Shown: piece after piece, positions 8,905-17,557 of the stretch
Numbering within the stretch: position 1 is the first letter of the stretch
How the letters are laid out: each line of letters begins with the position of its first letter
Origin: Pseudomonas sp. ML96
GTDB lineage: Bacteria; Pseudomonadota; Gammaproteobacteria; Pseudomonadales; Pseudomonadaceae
Direction of reading: 5' to 3'
Assembly: GCF_000761545.1 (NCBI RefSeq)
Contig: NZ_JPMY01000031.1
Coordinates: 25,702-89,701, forward strand
Length of the DNA stretch: 64,000 bases
Translations under genes and position numbers: made by a program
The notes under the pieces: generated by a model
Databases searched by the model: none
Seen by the model: only the letters and a program-made list of their open reading frames with translations
Told to the model about the DNA's origin: nothing

Positions 8905-9384
8905 TCAGATGCTCTCCAGCTCGGACCACTCTTCCTCGGACATCATCTTGTCCAGCTCGACCAGGATGAGCAGCTCGCCATTCTTGTTGCAGACGCCCTG
9001 AATGAACTTGGCAGACTCGTCGTTGCCGACGTTCGGAGCGGTCTCGACCTCGGATTGGCGCAGATAGACCACCTCGGCAACGCTATCGACCAGGATGCCG
9101 ACCACCTGCTTGTCCGCCTCGATGATGACGATACGGGTGTTGTCGGTGACCGGCGCCGACGACAGACCGAAGCGCTGGCGGGTGTCGATCACGGTGACCA
9201 CGTTACCGCGCAGGTTGATGATACCCAGCACATAGGCCGGCGCCCCCGGAACCGGAGCGATCTCGGTGTAGCGCAGCACTTCCTGCACCTGCATCACGTT
9301 GATGCCGTAGGTCTCGTTATCCAGCCGGAAGGTCACCCACTGCAGAATCGGATCTTCGGAACCTTGCGCTGACGATTTCTTCAT
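8905..9384 (-). CDS. cheW: Chemotaxis adaptor protein CheW
   Basis: 159 residues, a single CheW SH3-like domain (WVTFRLDNETYGINVMQVQEVLRYTEIAPVPGAPAYVLGIINLRGNVVTVIDTRQRFGL). It couples chemoreceptors to the CheA kinase in the polar signalling array. The N-terminal extension MKKSSAQGSEDP is short and polar. It is the last classical chemotaxis gene of the fliA-che-mot series, downstream of parC and parP. Confidence 0.94.
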   Translation of the reverse strand: MKKSSAQGSEDPILQWVTFRLDNETYGINVMQVQEVLRYTEIAPVPGAPAYVLGIINLRGNVVTVIDTRQRFGLSSAPVTDNTRIVIIEADKQVVGILVDSVAEVVYLRQSEVETAPNVGNDESAKFIQGVCNKNGELLILVELDKMMSEEEWSELESI

Positions 9385-9433
9385 GTCCCTAGCCTCAAGT
9401 TCGCGGGTCTGCCCGCTTGTCGTTAACTATAGA

Positions 9434-9451
9434 GCCCCGTACGAACGGGGC
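9434..9451 (-). terminator. Hairpin between parP and cheW
   Basis: A 7-bp GC stem (GCCCCGT/ACGGGGC) with a four-base loop sits just downstream of the parP stop. The following bases on the minus strand are TCTATAG, not a real T-tract, so it may be an mRNA-end or attenuating hairpin rather than a strong terminator before cheW. Confidence 0.4.
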
Positions 9452-9458
9452 GTTGCAT

Positions 9459-10301
9459 TCAATGCGCGCGGATCGCTCCGTTGCGCGTGGCGCCGCTGGC
9501 GATCAGCTCGGCCAGGGCCGAGACATCCAGCAACGCACACATGTGTTCGATCACCGTACCGGCCAGCCAGGGGCGCTGCGAGCGCTGGCTGCGCCATTTG
9601 ATCTCATCCGGCACTAGGCGGATCGAGCGACTGACCTGATGTACCGCCAGGCCCCATTCGTAGCCCTGCACGGAAATCACGTACTGCAGGCCCTCGCGGA
9701 AATCCTCGCGGTAGCGCTCTGGCATCACCCAGCGTGCGGTATCCAGCACTTTCAGGTTGCCCGCCTGACTCGGCAGTATGCCAAGGAACCAGTCCGGCTG
9801 GCCGAATAGCGGCGTCAGCTCGGTATCGGTCAGCGGGTAGATGGAACCCAGGCATACCAACGGCACTGCCAGGGTCAGGCCGGCCACATCAAACAGCAGG
9901 CATTCGAAGGGTTCGTCGGCCCAGTCCGGGCGGCCGTCGAGGCTGGGGGCGGCGGCAGGCTGCAGCGCCTGCTCTGCCTGCACCACAACCTCGGGCTCGA
10001 TCTCTGCGACCGGAACCTCGGCCTCGACCTCGACTTCAACCAGCGGCGCCACTTCCGGCAAACGCAGGTCGATGGTCGGCAGCACCTGCGGCTTGGCCTC
10101 GGCCAGAGCCAACGGTTTGAGCGCTACTGGCGGAGTTTCCTCGCGACGGGCGTCACGCACCTGCTCCTCGAGCACAGCCGCTTCGAACTCGTCGAAATCG
10201 AAGCTCTCCTCCAGTTCGACGGCGGCCTCCTGCAGCAGTGCATCCAGGTAGGACTGCAAGGCCTGCTGAGGGCGAATGGCGGCGGTGGCAGTGCGGCTCA
10301 T
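9459..10301 (-). CDS. parP: CheW-domain protein of the ParP type, chemosensory array localisation
   Basis: 280 residues from the ATG at 10301, which has a GGA eight bases upstream; an in-frame GTG at 10313 lacks a ribosome site. The N-terminal 125 residues are rich in Glu, Val and Pro (EVEVEAEVPVAEIEPEVVVQAE). The C-terminal half is a CheW-like domain (FECLLFDVAGLTLAVPLVCLGSIYPLT...LGILPSQAGNLKVLDTARWV). In Vibrio, ParP joins the ParA-like ParC to CheA and keeps arrays at the pole. The adjacent ParA-like gene and this domain order support the same assignment here. Confidence 0.82.
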   Translation of the reverse strand: MSRTATAAIRPQQALQSYLDALLQEAAVELEESFDFDEFEAAVLEEQVRDARREETPPVALKPLALAEAKPQVLPTIDLRLPEVAPLVEVEVEAEVPVAEIEPEVVVQAEQALQPAAAPSLDGRPDWADEPFECLLFDVAGLTLAVPLVCLGSIYPLTDTELTPLFGQPDWFLGILPSQAGNLKVLDTARWVMPERYREDFREGLQYVISVQGYEWGLAVHQVSRSIRLVPDEIKWRSQRSQRPWLAGTVIEHMCALLDVSALAELIASGATRNGAIRAH

Positions 10302-10330
10302 AAAGTGTTCCACGAGAGAGTCTGTACAGA

Positions 10331-10358
10331 CTATCGGCAGGGCTGGCCGATGACTTGA
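10331..10358 (-). promoter_or_regulatory. Possible sigma28 (FliA) promoter for parP-cheW
   Basis: On the minus strand, TCAAG is followed after 15 bases by GCCGATAG. The fliC and fliS promoters in this window use 14. It would start transcription about 24 bp before the parP ATG, next to a 14-bp palindrome (10319-10332). The spacing is one base longer than optimal, so this is tentative. Confidence 0.45.
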
Positions 10359-10385
10359 ACCTGTCCGTTCAGCATAGCCGGCCCA

Positions 10386-11174
10386 TCAGGCTACCTGAGA
10401 GGCTGGTTGCCCCGCCAGCAGGTGTTTGAGCAACGCCCGGTAGGCAATGACCCCACGACTGTTGCCATCGAACTGCGAAGGCGTTCGCCCTGCCCGGCTG
10501 GCATCGCGCAGACGGGTATCCACCGGCACGTACGCCTGCCACAGGTGCTCAGGATAAGTATTGCGCAGCACGCGCAGGGTGTTCAGCGAGGCCTGGGTGC
10601 GGCGATCAAACAGGGTCGGCACGATGGTGTACGGCAAAGGCTGCTTGCGCGAGCGGTTGACCATGTTGAGGGTGCTGACCATGCGCTCCAGGCCCTTCAC
10701 GGCCAGGAACTCGGTCTGTACCGGGATCACCAGCTGCTGGCTGGCGGCCAGCGCGTTGACCATCAGCACGCCGAGCAAGGGCGGGCTGTCGATGATCGCG
10801 TGGTCGAACTTGTCCCACAGCTGCGCCAGACTTTTGGCGATCACCAACCCCAGACCATTCTGCCCGGGCGACTGGCGCTCTAGGGTGGCAAGCGCGGTAC
10901 TCGATGGCAGCAGGGAAATACTCTCGTGACTGGTCGGAAGCAACAGGCTGGCCGGCAAGCCTTGCGGCACGCTGCCCTGGTGCAGGAACAGGTCGAAGTT
11001 GCTGTGCTCCAGAGTATCCGGGTCGTGGCCGAAATAACTGGTCATCGACCCATGCGGGTCGAGGTCGACCACCACCACGCGCTTGCCAGCATCGGCCAGC
11101 AGACCCGCCAGGGCGATGGATGTGGTGGTCTTGCCGACCCCACCTTTTTGATTGGCTACTGCCCAGACTTTCAT
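10386..11174 (-). CDS. parC: ParA-family ATPase ParC, polar positioning of chemotaxis arrays
   Basis: 262 residues. The deviant Walker A motif NQKGGVGKTTT (8-18), VVVVDLDPHGSMTSYFG (switch I and Walker A' region) and IIDSPPLLGVLMVNAL (Walker B) mark a Soj/ParA-type ATPase. Its place between motD and the ParP-type CheW gene is the conserved location of ParC, which guides CheA/CheW arrays to the cell pole and to daughter cells. It is not a chromosome-partition ParA, since no parB or parS is nearby. Co-transcription from motD is likely (52-bp gap). Confidence 0.86.
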   Translation of the reverse strand: MKVWAVANQKGGVGKTTTSIALAGLLADAGKRVVVVDLDPHGSMTSYFGHDPDTLEHSNFDLFLHQGSVPQGLPASLLLPTSHESISLLPSSTALATLERQSPGQNGLGLVIAKSLAQLWDKFDHAIIDSPPLLGVLMVNALAASQQLVIPVQTEFLAVKGLERMVSTLNMVNRSRKQPLPYTIVPTLFDRRTQASLNTLRVLRNTYPEHLWQAYVPVDTRLRDASRAGRTPSQFDGNSRGVIAYRALLKHLLAGQPASQVA

Positions 11175-11226
11175 ATTCTTCGTCCTCCCGGCCTGGCCGT
11201 CCCCCTGCCGAGAACTGGGTGACGCC

Positions 11227-12114
11227 TCAGGGTGTGGGCGTCGAAATATTGGCGGGACCGGTCACCGGTGCCGCCTGTGGCTGTGCCGGTGCAGGTTGCG
11301 TGCCAGCCCGCTGCAATGCGGCATCGGGTTTGGCATGGCCACTGCCCACACCACTCACACTACGGCGCACATCGAGATTGCGCGACACCACAAGCACCAC
11401 TCGGCGGTTGCGAGCCCGCCCCTCTGCCGTAGCGTTGTCCGCCACCGGCTGGAATTCGCCATAGCCAACAGCGGCCATGCGCCCGGGATTTACCCCGTCC
11501 ATCGCCAGCATCCGCACTATGCTGGCCGCCCGCGCCGAGGAAAGTTCCCAGTTACTCGGGTACTGCGCGGTGCTGATCGGCAGGTTGTCGGTAAAACCCT
11601 CGACATGCACCGGGTTCTCATAGGGCGCCAATATCTTTGCGACCTTCTCTATCAAAGTGAAGGCCATCTCGTTGGGCACTGCATCGCCGCTAGGGAACAA
11701 CAGGCTGGAATTCAGTTCGATCTCCACCCACAGCTCGTTGCCGCGCACGGTCAGCTGCTCGTTGGCGATCAGATCGCCGAAGGCGTCGCGCATGCTGGTC
11801 GCGATCTGCTGCAGCGGATCATTGGCCGGATCGTCGCTGGAGGTGCTGCTGTTCGGGTTGTCCTCGATCATCGAGCGGTCGGGCTCGGTGGTACGCGGCT
11901 TCTCGTCGCCGATGGGGATCGGCTTGATCGCCCGCTCCGGCTCGCTGAATACACCGACCAGGCTCTCCGACAGCACCTTGTACTTGCCCTCGTTGATCGA
12001 GGAGATCGAATACATCACCACGAAGAAGGCGAACAGCAGGGTGATGAAGTCCGCGTAGGACACCAGCCAGCGTTCGTGATTCTCGTGTTCTTCGTGGTGG
12101 CGCCGCCGGGCCAT
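11227..12114 (-). CDS. motD: Flagellar stator protein MotD
   Basis: 295 residues. One membrane helix contains the proton-channel aspartate (YADFITLLFAFFVVMYSIS, D22). A linker and an OmpA-like peptidoglycan-binding domain follow (VEGFTDNLPISTAQYPSNWELSSARAASIVRML, GYGEFQPVADNATAEGRARNRRV). The Pro/Ala-rich tail ends in TPTP. Paired with motC it forms the second Pseudomonas stator, which supports swarming and surface-dependent motility. motA and motB are not in the window. Confidence 0.93.
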   Translation of the reverse strand: MARRRHHEEHENHERWLVSYADFITLLFAFFVVMYSISSINEGKYKVLSESLVGVFSEPERAIKPIPIGDEKPRTTEPDRSMIEDNPNSSTSSDDPANDPLQQIATSMRDAFGDLIANEQLTVRGNELWVEIELNSSLLFPSGDAVPNEMAFTLIEKVAKILAPYENPVHVEGFTDNLPISTAQYPSNWELSSARAASIVRMLAMDGVNPGRMAAVGYGEFQPVADNATAEGRARNRRVVLVVSRNLDVRRSVSGVGSGHAKPDAALQRAGTQPAPAQPQAAPVTGPANISTPTP

Positions 12115-12131
12115 GTCGGTACCCTACCCCG

Positions 12132-12872
12132 TCAGTCCATGAAGCCTTGCAGCTTCAGCTCGATGGAGCGCGGGTTCTCGCCCTCGGCAATGGACAGAAT
12201 GCCCTCCAGCAGCATCTCGCGATAACGCGACTGACGCATGGCAATGGCCTTGAGCTTGTTGCCCACCGGCAGCAGCAACAGGTTGGCGAACGCCACGCCG
12301 TAGATGGTGGCAACGAACGCCACGGCAATACCGGCGCCCAGCTTGCTCGGGTCGGCCAGGTTGCCCATCACATGGATCAGACCCATCACCGCACCGATGA
12401 TGCCGATGGTCGGCGCGTAGCCACCCATGCTCTCGAACACCTTGGCGGCCTGGATATCACGGCCTTCCTGGGTGTAGAGATCGACTTCGAGGATGCTGCG
12501 GATGGCTTCCGGCTCGGCGCCATCCACCAGCAGCTGCAGGCCCTTGCGGGCATAGGGATCGGGCTCGCTGTCGGCCACCGGCTCGAGGCCCAGCAGGCCC
12601 TCCTTGCGCGCCACCATGCTCCAGCCCACGACGCGACTGATGCCGCCCGCCAGGTCGATACGCGGCGGAAAGACGATCCAGCGCAGGATGGCCAGGGAGC
12701 GTTTGAAAACATTGACCGGCGCCTGCAGGAATGCCGCGCCGAGGGTGCCACCAATCACGATCAAGGCCGCCGGCCCGTTGAGCAGGGCTCCAGCATGACC
12801 GCCTTCGAGGTAGTTGCCACCGAGGATGGCAACGAAGGCCAGGATGATCCCGATGAGGCTGAGTACATCCAT
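12132..12872 (-). CDS. motC: Flagellar stator protein MotC
   Basis: 246 residues with four membrane helices, starting [25 protein letters not shown], and the long cytoplasmic loop between helices 2 and 3 that contacts FliG. The final helix pair contains GGYAPTIGIIGAVMGLIHVMGNL and GIAVAFVATIYGVAFANLLLLP, typical of MotA/ExbB-family stators. The start shares one base with the cheB stop (TGATG) and motD follows after 17 bp, so cheB-motC-motD are coupled. Confidence 0.93.
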   Translation of the reverse strand: MDVLSLIGIILAFVAILGGNYLEGGHAGALLNGPAALIVIGGTLGAAFLQAPVNVFKRSLAILRWIVFPPRIDLAGGISRVVGWSMVARKEGLLGLEPVADSEPDPYARKGLQLLVDGAEPEAIRSILEVDLYTQEGRDIQAAKVFESMGGYAPTIGIIGAVMGLIHVMGNLADPSKLGAGIAVAFVATIYGVAFANLLLLPVGNKLKAIAMRQSRYREMLLEGILSIAEGENPRSIELKLQGFMD

Positions 12873-13993
12873 CAGATACAGGCCTCGGCCAAGTGCCGGC
12901 CGATTTCATCGAGACCGTACACAGCGTCGGCCAGGTTGGCTTTCACCACCGCCATGGGCATGCCGTAGATGACGCAGCTGGCCTCGTCCTGGGCCCACAC
13001 CTGGCTGCCGCTCTGCTTGAGCAGGCGCGCGCCTTCGCGACCATCCGCACCCATGCCAGTGAGTACCACCGCCAGCACCTTGTCGTTGAACGACTTGGCT
13101 GCCGAGCCGAAAGTGATGTCGACGCAAGGCTTGTAGTTCAGACGCTCGTCGCCGGGCAGGATTTTCACCGCGCCGCGCGGGTCGACCATCATCTGCTTGC
13201 CGCCAGGGGCCAGCAGCGCCAGACCGGGGCGCAGCACATCGCCATCCTCGGCCTCTTTGACGGTAATCCGGCAGAGCTTGTCCAGACGCTCGGCGAAGGC
13301 CTTGGTGAAGGCCGCCGGCATGTGCTGGATCAATACGATGGGCGCCGGAAAATTGGCCGGTAGCTGGGTCAGTACCCGCTGCAGGGCCACAGGTCCGCCG
13401 GTGGACGTGCCGATGGCCACCAGCTTGTACGATTTACGCTTTGGGGCACCACCACTGGCGGCCGGCGCCGCAGGCGCGGTACTCGGCCGGCTGACTGGCG
13501 CAGGAGCCGGAGCGGCACTACGCGCAGTCGCCCCCACGCCACCGGCCGCCGGAGACGGGCTGGAGGCTGGGGCGCTGAAGGTGCTGTAACGGCGGTTACT
13601 GCGGGCGATGGTATGGACCTTCTCGCACAGCAGCGCCTTGACCTTCTCGGGGTTGCGCGAGATGTCCTCGAAATTCTTCGGCAGGTAATCCACTGCGCCG
13701 GCGTCCAGTGCGTCCAGGGTGACGCGGGCGCCTTCGTGGGTCAGCGAGGAGAACATCAGTACCGGCGTCGGACAACGCTGCATGATGTTCCGTACCGCCG
13801 TGATGCCGTCCATCATCGGCATCTCGTAGTCCATGGTGATCACGTCCGGCTTGAGCGCCAGCGCCTGATCGATGGCCTCGCGGCCGTTGGTGGCGGTACC
13901 GACCACCTGGATATCGGGATCGGCGGAGAGGATTTCCGAGACCCTGCGGCGGAAGAAGCCGGAGTCGTCCACCACCAGGACCTTGACTGCCAT
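12872..13993 (-). CDS. cheB: Chemotaxis protein-glutamate methylesterase CheB
   Basis: 373 residues from the ATG at 13993, which is preceded by GGAG; a longer open frame exists but lacks this site. The N-terminal receiver domain has D10 and phosphoacceptor D55 ([12 protein letters not shown]). A Ser/Pro/Ala linker spans about 138-185. The C-terminal esterase domain has catalytic S197 (AIGTSTGGP) and H224 (LIQHMP). It removes methyl groups from chemoreceptors when phosphorylated by CheA. No cheR is in the window. Confidence 0.94.
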   Translation of the reverse strand: MAVKVLVVDDSGFFRRRVSEILSADPDIQVVGTATNGREAIDQALALKPDVITMDYEMPMMDGITAVRNIMQRCPTPVLMFSSLTHEGARVTLDALDAGAVDYLPKNFEDISRNPEKVKALLCEKVHTIARSNRRYSTFSAPASSPSPAAGGVGATARSAAPAPAPVSRPSTAPAAPAASGGAPKRKSYKLVAIGTSTGGPVALQRVLTQLPANFPAPIVLIQHMPAAFTKAFAERLDKLCRITVKEAEDGDVLRPGLALLAPGGKQMMVDPRGAVKILPGDERLNYKPCVDITFGSAAKSFNDKVLAVVLTGMGADGREGARLLKQSGSQVWAQDEASCVIYGMPMAVVKANLADAVYGLDEIGRHLAEACI

Positions 13994-14032
13994 AAACACT
14001 CCAGAGCGACCGGCAACGCCGGTCGCGATCAA

Positions 14033-16261
14033 TCAGATGCGTCGTGCATAGCGCTTGAGCATGCTCGGCACGTCGAGGATCAGGGCAATGCGCCCGTCAC
14101 CAGTAATGGTAGCGCCAGACATGCCGGGCGTGCCCTGCAACATCTTGCCGAGTGGCTTGATCACCACTTCTTCCTGGCCAACCAGTTGGTCGACCACGAA
14201 GCCGATGCGCTGGCTACCGACAGTAAGGATCACCACATGGCCCTCGCGCTGCTCCTCGCTGGACGCACCGACGACCAGCCAGCGCTTGAGGTAGAACAGC
14301 GGCAACGCCTTGTCGCGCACGATCACCACTTCCTGGCCGTCCACCACGTTGGTACGCGACAGGTCGAGGTGGAAGATCTCGTTGACGTTGACCAGCGGGA
14401 AAGCGAAGGCCTGGTTGGCCAGCATGACCATCAGCGTCGGCATGATCGCCAGGGTCAGCGGTACCTTGATGATGATCTTCGAGCCCTGGCCCTTGGCCGA
14501 GTGCACGTTGATGATGCCGTTGAGCTGGGAGATTTTGGTCTTCACCACGTCCATGCCCACGCCACGGCCGGACACGTCGGAAATCTCGGTCTTGGTCGAG
14601 AAGCCTGGGGCGAAGATCAGGTTGTAGCACTCGGTCTCGCTCAGGCGGTCGGCCGCATCCTTGTCCAGCAGGCCCTTCTCCACCGCCTTGGCACGGAGGA
14701 TTTCCGGGTCCATGCCTTTGCCGTCATCGGAGATCGACAGCAGGATGTGATCGCCCTCCTGCTCGGCGGACAACACCACGCGACCGGCGCGCGCCTTACC
14801 GGCAGCCTCGCGCTCGTCGGGGCCCTCGATACCGTGGTCAACCGCATTGCGCACCAAGTGCACCAGCGGGTCGGCCAGTGCCTCGACCAGGTTCTTGTCG
14901 AGGTCGGTCTCTTCGCCGACCAGCTCGAGGTTGATCTCTTTCTTCAGGTTGCGCGCCAGGTCGCGAACCAGGCGCGGGAAGCGGCCGAAGACCTTCTTGA
15001 TCGGCTGCATACGGGTCTTCATGACCGAGGTCTGCAGGTCCGCAGTGACCACATCAAGGTTGGACACGGCCTTGGCCATGGCCTCGTCGCCGCTGTTCAG
15101 GCCCAGGCGTACCAGACGGTTACGCACCAGCACCAGCTCGCCGACCATGTTCATGATCTCGTCCAGGCGTGCGGTATCGACCCGTACGGTGGTCTCCGCC
15201 TCGCTGGCTGCTGCCGCAGGAGCACCTGCAGCGGCCGGCGCTGGCGCCGCGGCCTTGGCCGGTTCTGCCTTGGCTGCCGGCTTCGCGGCGGGCTTGGCCG
15301 CCTCGACTTTCTTCGGCTCGGCCTTCTTGGCTGGCGCGGCGGCGACCGGAGCAGCTACGGCAGCAGGCTCCTCGGCAGGACCGGTGAACTTGCCCTTGCC
15401 GTGCAGCTGATCGAGCAGTGCCTCGAATTCGTCATCGGTGATGTCATCGCCACCGCCAGCAGCCGGAGCCGCTGCAGCTGGCTTGGCAGGCGCAGCCGGT
15501 TCATCGGCCGGGCCGGTGAACTTGCCCTTGCCGTGCAGTTGATCGAGCAGCGCCTCGAACTCATCGTCAGTGATGTCGTCGCCACCGCCGGCGGCTGGAG
15601 CCGCTGCGGCAGGCTTGGCTGCAACAGCAGTAGCTTCTTCCGGGCCACTGAACTTGCCCTTGCCGTGCAACTGGTCGAGCAGCGCCTCGAACTCATCATC
15701 GGTGATCTCGTCACCGCCGCCAGCAACCGGCGCCTCTGCTTCGGCCGCCGGCTGATCGCCGATGGCATCGAGCAATTGCTCGAACTCACTGTCGGTGATG
15801 TCGTCGCCGGCAGCCGGCGCTTCCGCAACCTCGGGCTCCGGCTCGGTCTCGCCCGCCAGCTCGTCGGCGCTCTCCGGCTCGGCCAGACGCGACAGGGCGG
15901 CCAGCAGCTCGGGAGACGCTGGGGTGGGCTCGGTACGCTCGCGCACCTGGCTGAACATCTCGTTGACCGCATCCAACGCCTGCAGGACCACGTCCATCAG
16001 CTCGGCGTTAACGCGGCGCTCGCCTTTGCGCAGGATGTCGAAGACGTTTTCCGCGATGTGGCAGCACTCGACCAGCTCGTTGAGCTGGAGGAAGCCCGCG
16101 CCACCCTTGACGGTGTGGAAACCACGGAAAATGGCATTGAGCAGGTCCATGTCATCCGGTCGGCTCTCCAGCTCGACCAGTTGCTCGGACAACAACTCTA
16201 GAATTTCGCCGGCCTCTACCAGGAAGTCCTGGAGGATTTCTTCATCGGCGTCGAAGCTCAT
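14033..16261 (-). CDS. cheA: Chemotaxis histidine kinase CheA
   Basis: 742 residues. The Hpt domain has H49 in GFHTVKGGAGFLQL. A long acidic/alanine-rich linker (about 130-355) follows, then the dimerisation helices, the kinase core (HLVRNAVDHGIEG N-box from 468) and a C-terminal CheW-like regulatory domain. The linker carries three near-identical 44-residue repeats and one degenerate copy. Each has a short helix-like motif (ITDDEFEALLDQLHGKG) where other CheA proteins have a P2 CheY-binding domain. It phosphorylates CheY (17099) and CheB. Confidence 0.95.
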   Translation of the reverse strand: MSFDADEEILQDFLVEAGEILELLSEQLVELESRPDDMDLLNAIFRGFHTVKGGAGFLQLNELVECCHIAENVFDILRKGERRVNAELMDVVLQALDAVNEMFSQVRERTEPTPASPELLAALSRLAEPESADELAGETEPEPEVAEAPAAGDDITDSEFEQLLDAIGDQPAAEAEAPVAGGGDEITDDEFEALLDQLHGKGKFSGPEEATAVAAKPAAAAPAAGGGDDITDDEFEALLDQLHGKGKFTGPADEPAAPAKPAAAAPAAGGGDDITDDEFEALLDQLHGKGKFTGPAEEPAAVAAPVAAAPAKKAEPKKVEAAKPAAKPAAKAEPAKAAAPAPAAAGAPAAAASEAETTVRVDTARLDEIMNMVGELVLVRNRLVRLGLNSGDEAMAKAVSNLDVVTADLQTSVMKTRMQPIKKVFGRFPRLVRDLARNLKKEINLELVGEETDLDKNLVEALADPLVHLVRNAVDHGIEGPDEREAAGKARAGRVVLSAEQEGDHILLSISDDGKGMDPEILRAKAVEKGLLDKDAADRLSETECYNLIFAPGFSTKTEISDVSGRGVGMDVVKTKISQLNGIINVHSAKGQGSKIIIKVPLTLAIMPTLMVMLANQAFAFPLVNVNEIFHLDLSRTNVVDGQEVVIVRDKALPLFYLKRWLVVGASSEEQREGHVVILTVGSQRIGFVVDQLVGQEEVVIKPLGKMLQGTPGMSGATITGDGRIALILDVPSMLKRYARRI
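15380..15810 (-). repeat. 132-bp tandem repeats within cheA
   Basis: Equivalent bases recur at 15384, 15516 and 15648, exactly 132 bp apart, giving three copies of about 44 codons. A shorter, diverged fourth copy lies at about 15762-15810. The repeated unit encodes GGGDDITDDEFEALLDQL followed by HGKGKF and an Ala/Pro-rich spacer. The exact spacing and high identity suggest in-frame tandem duplication with possible length variation between strains. Confidence 0.9.
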
Positions 16262-16290
16262 CGGTGCGCTCCAAAGGCTCTGTTAGAGCC

Positions 16291-17079
16291 CTAAAATCCA
16301 AGGCTGGATAGCAGATCGTCGACATCGTCCTGACTGGAAGCGATGTCTTCACGCTTATCGGCATGTATCTGCGGACCTTCACCCTTGGAAGGCTCTTTTT
16401 GTTGTTGCTGCTCGGCGCGCAGCGCATCCATGTCATGTTCGATGCCGGCAAAGCGGTCGACCTGACTGGCCATCAGCATCAGTTTGAGCAGGTCGCGCTC
16501 GACCTCGGTGACCAGCTGCGTCACGCGCTTGATCACCTGCCCGGTGAGATCCTGGAAGTCCTGCGCCAGCAGAATGTCGTTCAAGTGCCCGGACAGCTTC
16601 TGGCTGTCGCGCTCGCTACGGGCGAGGAACAGCTCGATGCGTTTGGCCAGATCGCGGAAGGCATCGGCGCCCATCTCGCGGCGCATGAACTTGCCCCACT
16701 CCGCGGAAAGCGTCTTGGCTTCGTCGCCCAGATCGTTGACCAGCGGCGCGCTCTGCTCGACCAGATCCATCGTGCGGTTGGCAGCCTTCTCGGTCATCTG
16801 CACCACATAGGACAGACGCTCCGTGGCGTCGGTGATCTGGGAGATTTCCTGGGCGTGCGGGTTGTGCGGATCGAGTTGGAAATTGACGATCGCGTTGTGC
16901 AGCTCGCGGGTGAGCTTGCCGACTTCCTGGTACAGGCCATGGTCACGAGCTTTGTTGAGCTCGTGAATCAGGCCAACCGCTTCACCGAAACGCCCTTTTT
17001 CCAGGCTCTCGACAAGCTGAGTGGCATGCTGCTTCAGGGTCGATTCGAGTTCGCCCAGATGTGAATCATCGTGTGCCAT
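16291..17079 (-). CDS. cheZ: CheY-P phosphatase CheZ
   Basis: 262 residues, almost all helical. The catalytic segment LAQDFQDLTGQVIKR holds D177 and Q181, the pair that inserts into the CheY active site. The C-terminal DDVDDLLSSLGF peptide is the usual CheY-docking tail, joined by a polar linker. It lies directly between cheY and cheA, 19 bp after cheY. CheZ speeds dephosphorylation of CheY-P at the flagellar pole. Confidence 0.95.
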   Translation of the reverse strand: MAHDDSHLGELESTLKQHATQLVESLEKGRFGEAVGLIHELNKARDHGLYQEVGKLTRELHNAIVNFQLDPHNPHAQEISQITDATERLSYVVQMTEKAANRTMDLVEQSAPLVNDLGDEAKTLSAEWGKFMRREMGADAFRDLAKRIELFLARSERDSQKLSGHLNDILLAQDFQDLTGQVIKRVTQLVTEVERDLLKLMLMASQVDRFAGIEHDMDALRAEQQQQKEPSKGEGPQIHADKREDIASSQDDVDDLLSSLGF

Positions 17080-17098
17080 AGCGCCCTCGCGGCGATCA

Positions 17099-17473
17099 TC
17101 AGCCGTTAACCCGTTCGAAGATCTTCTCGATCTTCTCCTTCAGTACCTGGGCGGTGAACGGCTTGACCACGTATCCGTTTACACCGGCCTGGGCGGCTTC
17201 GATGATCTGCTCGCGCTTGGCTTCTGCAGTCACCATCAGTACCGGCAGGGTCTTCAGGCGATCGTCGGCACGCACTGCACGCAGCAGGTCGATACCGGTC
17301 ATGCCGGGCATGTTCCAGTCGGTCACCAGGAAGTCGAAACTACCGCTCTGCAGCATAGGCAGCGCGGTATTACCGTCGTCCGCTTCCGCGGTATTGGTGA
17401 ACCCCAGATCACGCAGGAGGTTCTTGATGATCCGTCGCATCGTCGAGAAATCGTCAACGATGAGGATTTTCAT
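17099..17473 (-). CDS. cheY: Chemotaxis response regulator CheY
   Basis: 124 residues from the ATG at 17473 ([14 protein letters not shown]), a single receiver domain with the acidic pair D7/D8, phosphoacceptor D52 ([10 protein letters not shown]), T/A switch region (VTAEA) and K105-type lysine (VVKPF). Phospho-CheY binds FliM/FliN to reverse the motor. An in-frame TTG at 17485 has a strong GGAGG five bases upstream and would add MDKN, so a 128-residue form may also be made. It is followed by cheZ and cheA, its phosphatase and kinase. Confidence 0.95.
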   Translation of the reverse strand: MKILIVDDFSTMRRIIKNLLRDLGFTNTAEADDGNTALPMLQSGSFDFLVTDWNMPGMTGIDLLRAVRADDRLKTLPVLMVTAEAKREQIIEAAQAGVNGYVVKPFTAQVLKEKIEKIFERVNG

Positions 17474-17557
17474 GTTCTTGTCCAAGTCGACCTCCGTACA
17501 GTCCTAAACGCCTCCGGTGGCCCGGAAGCGCCGTAAATCATGAAATCGACCAGCCCG

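Noticed and set aside
13613..16201. 862-codon plus-strand open frame opposite cheA and cheB
   Set aside because: It is the GC-skewed antisense shadow of cheA. The product is a His/Gln/Val-rich composition with no domain, and the minus strand carries complete CheA motifs.
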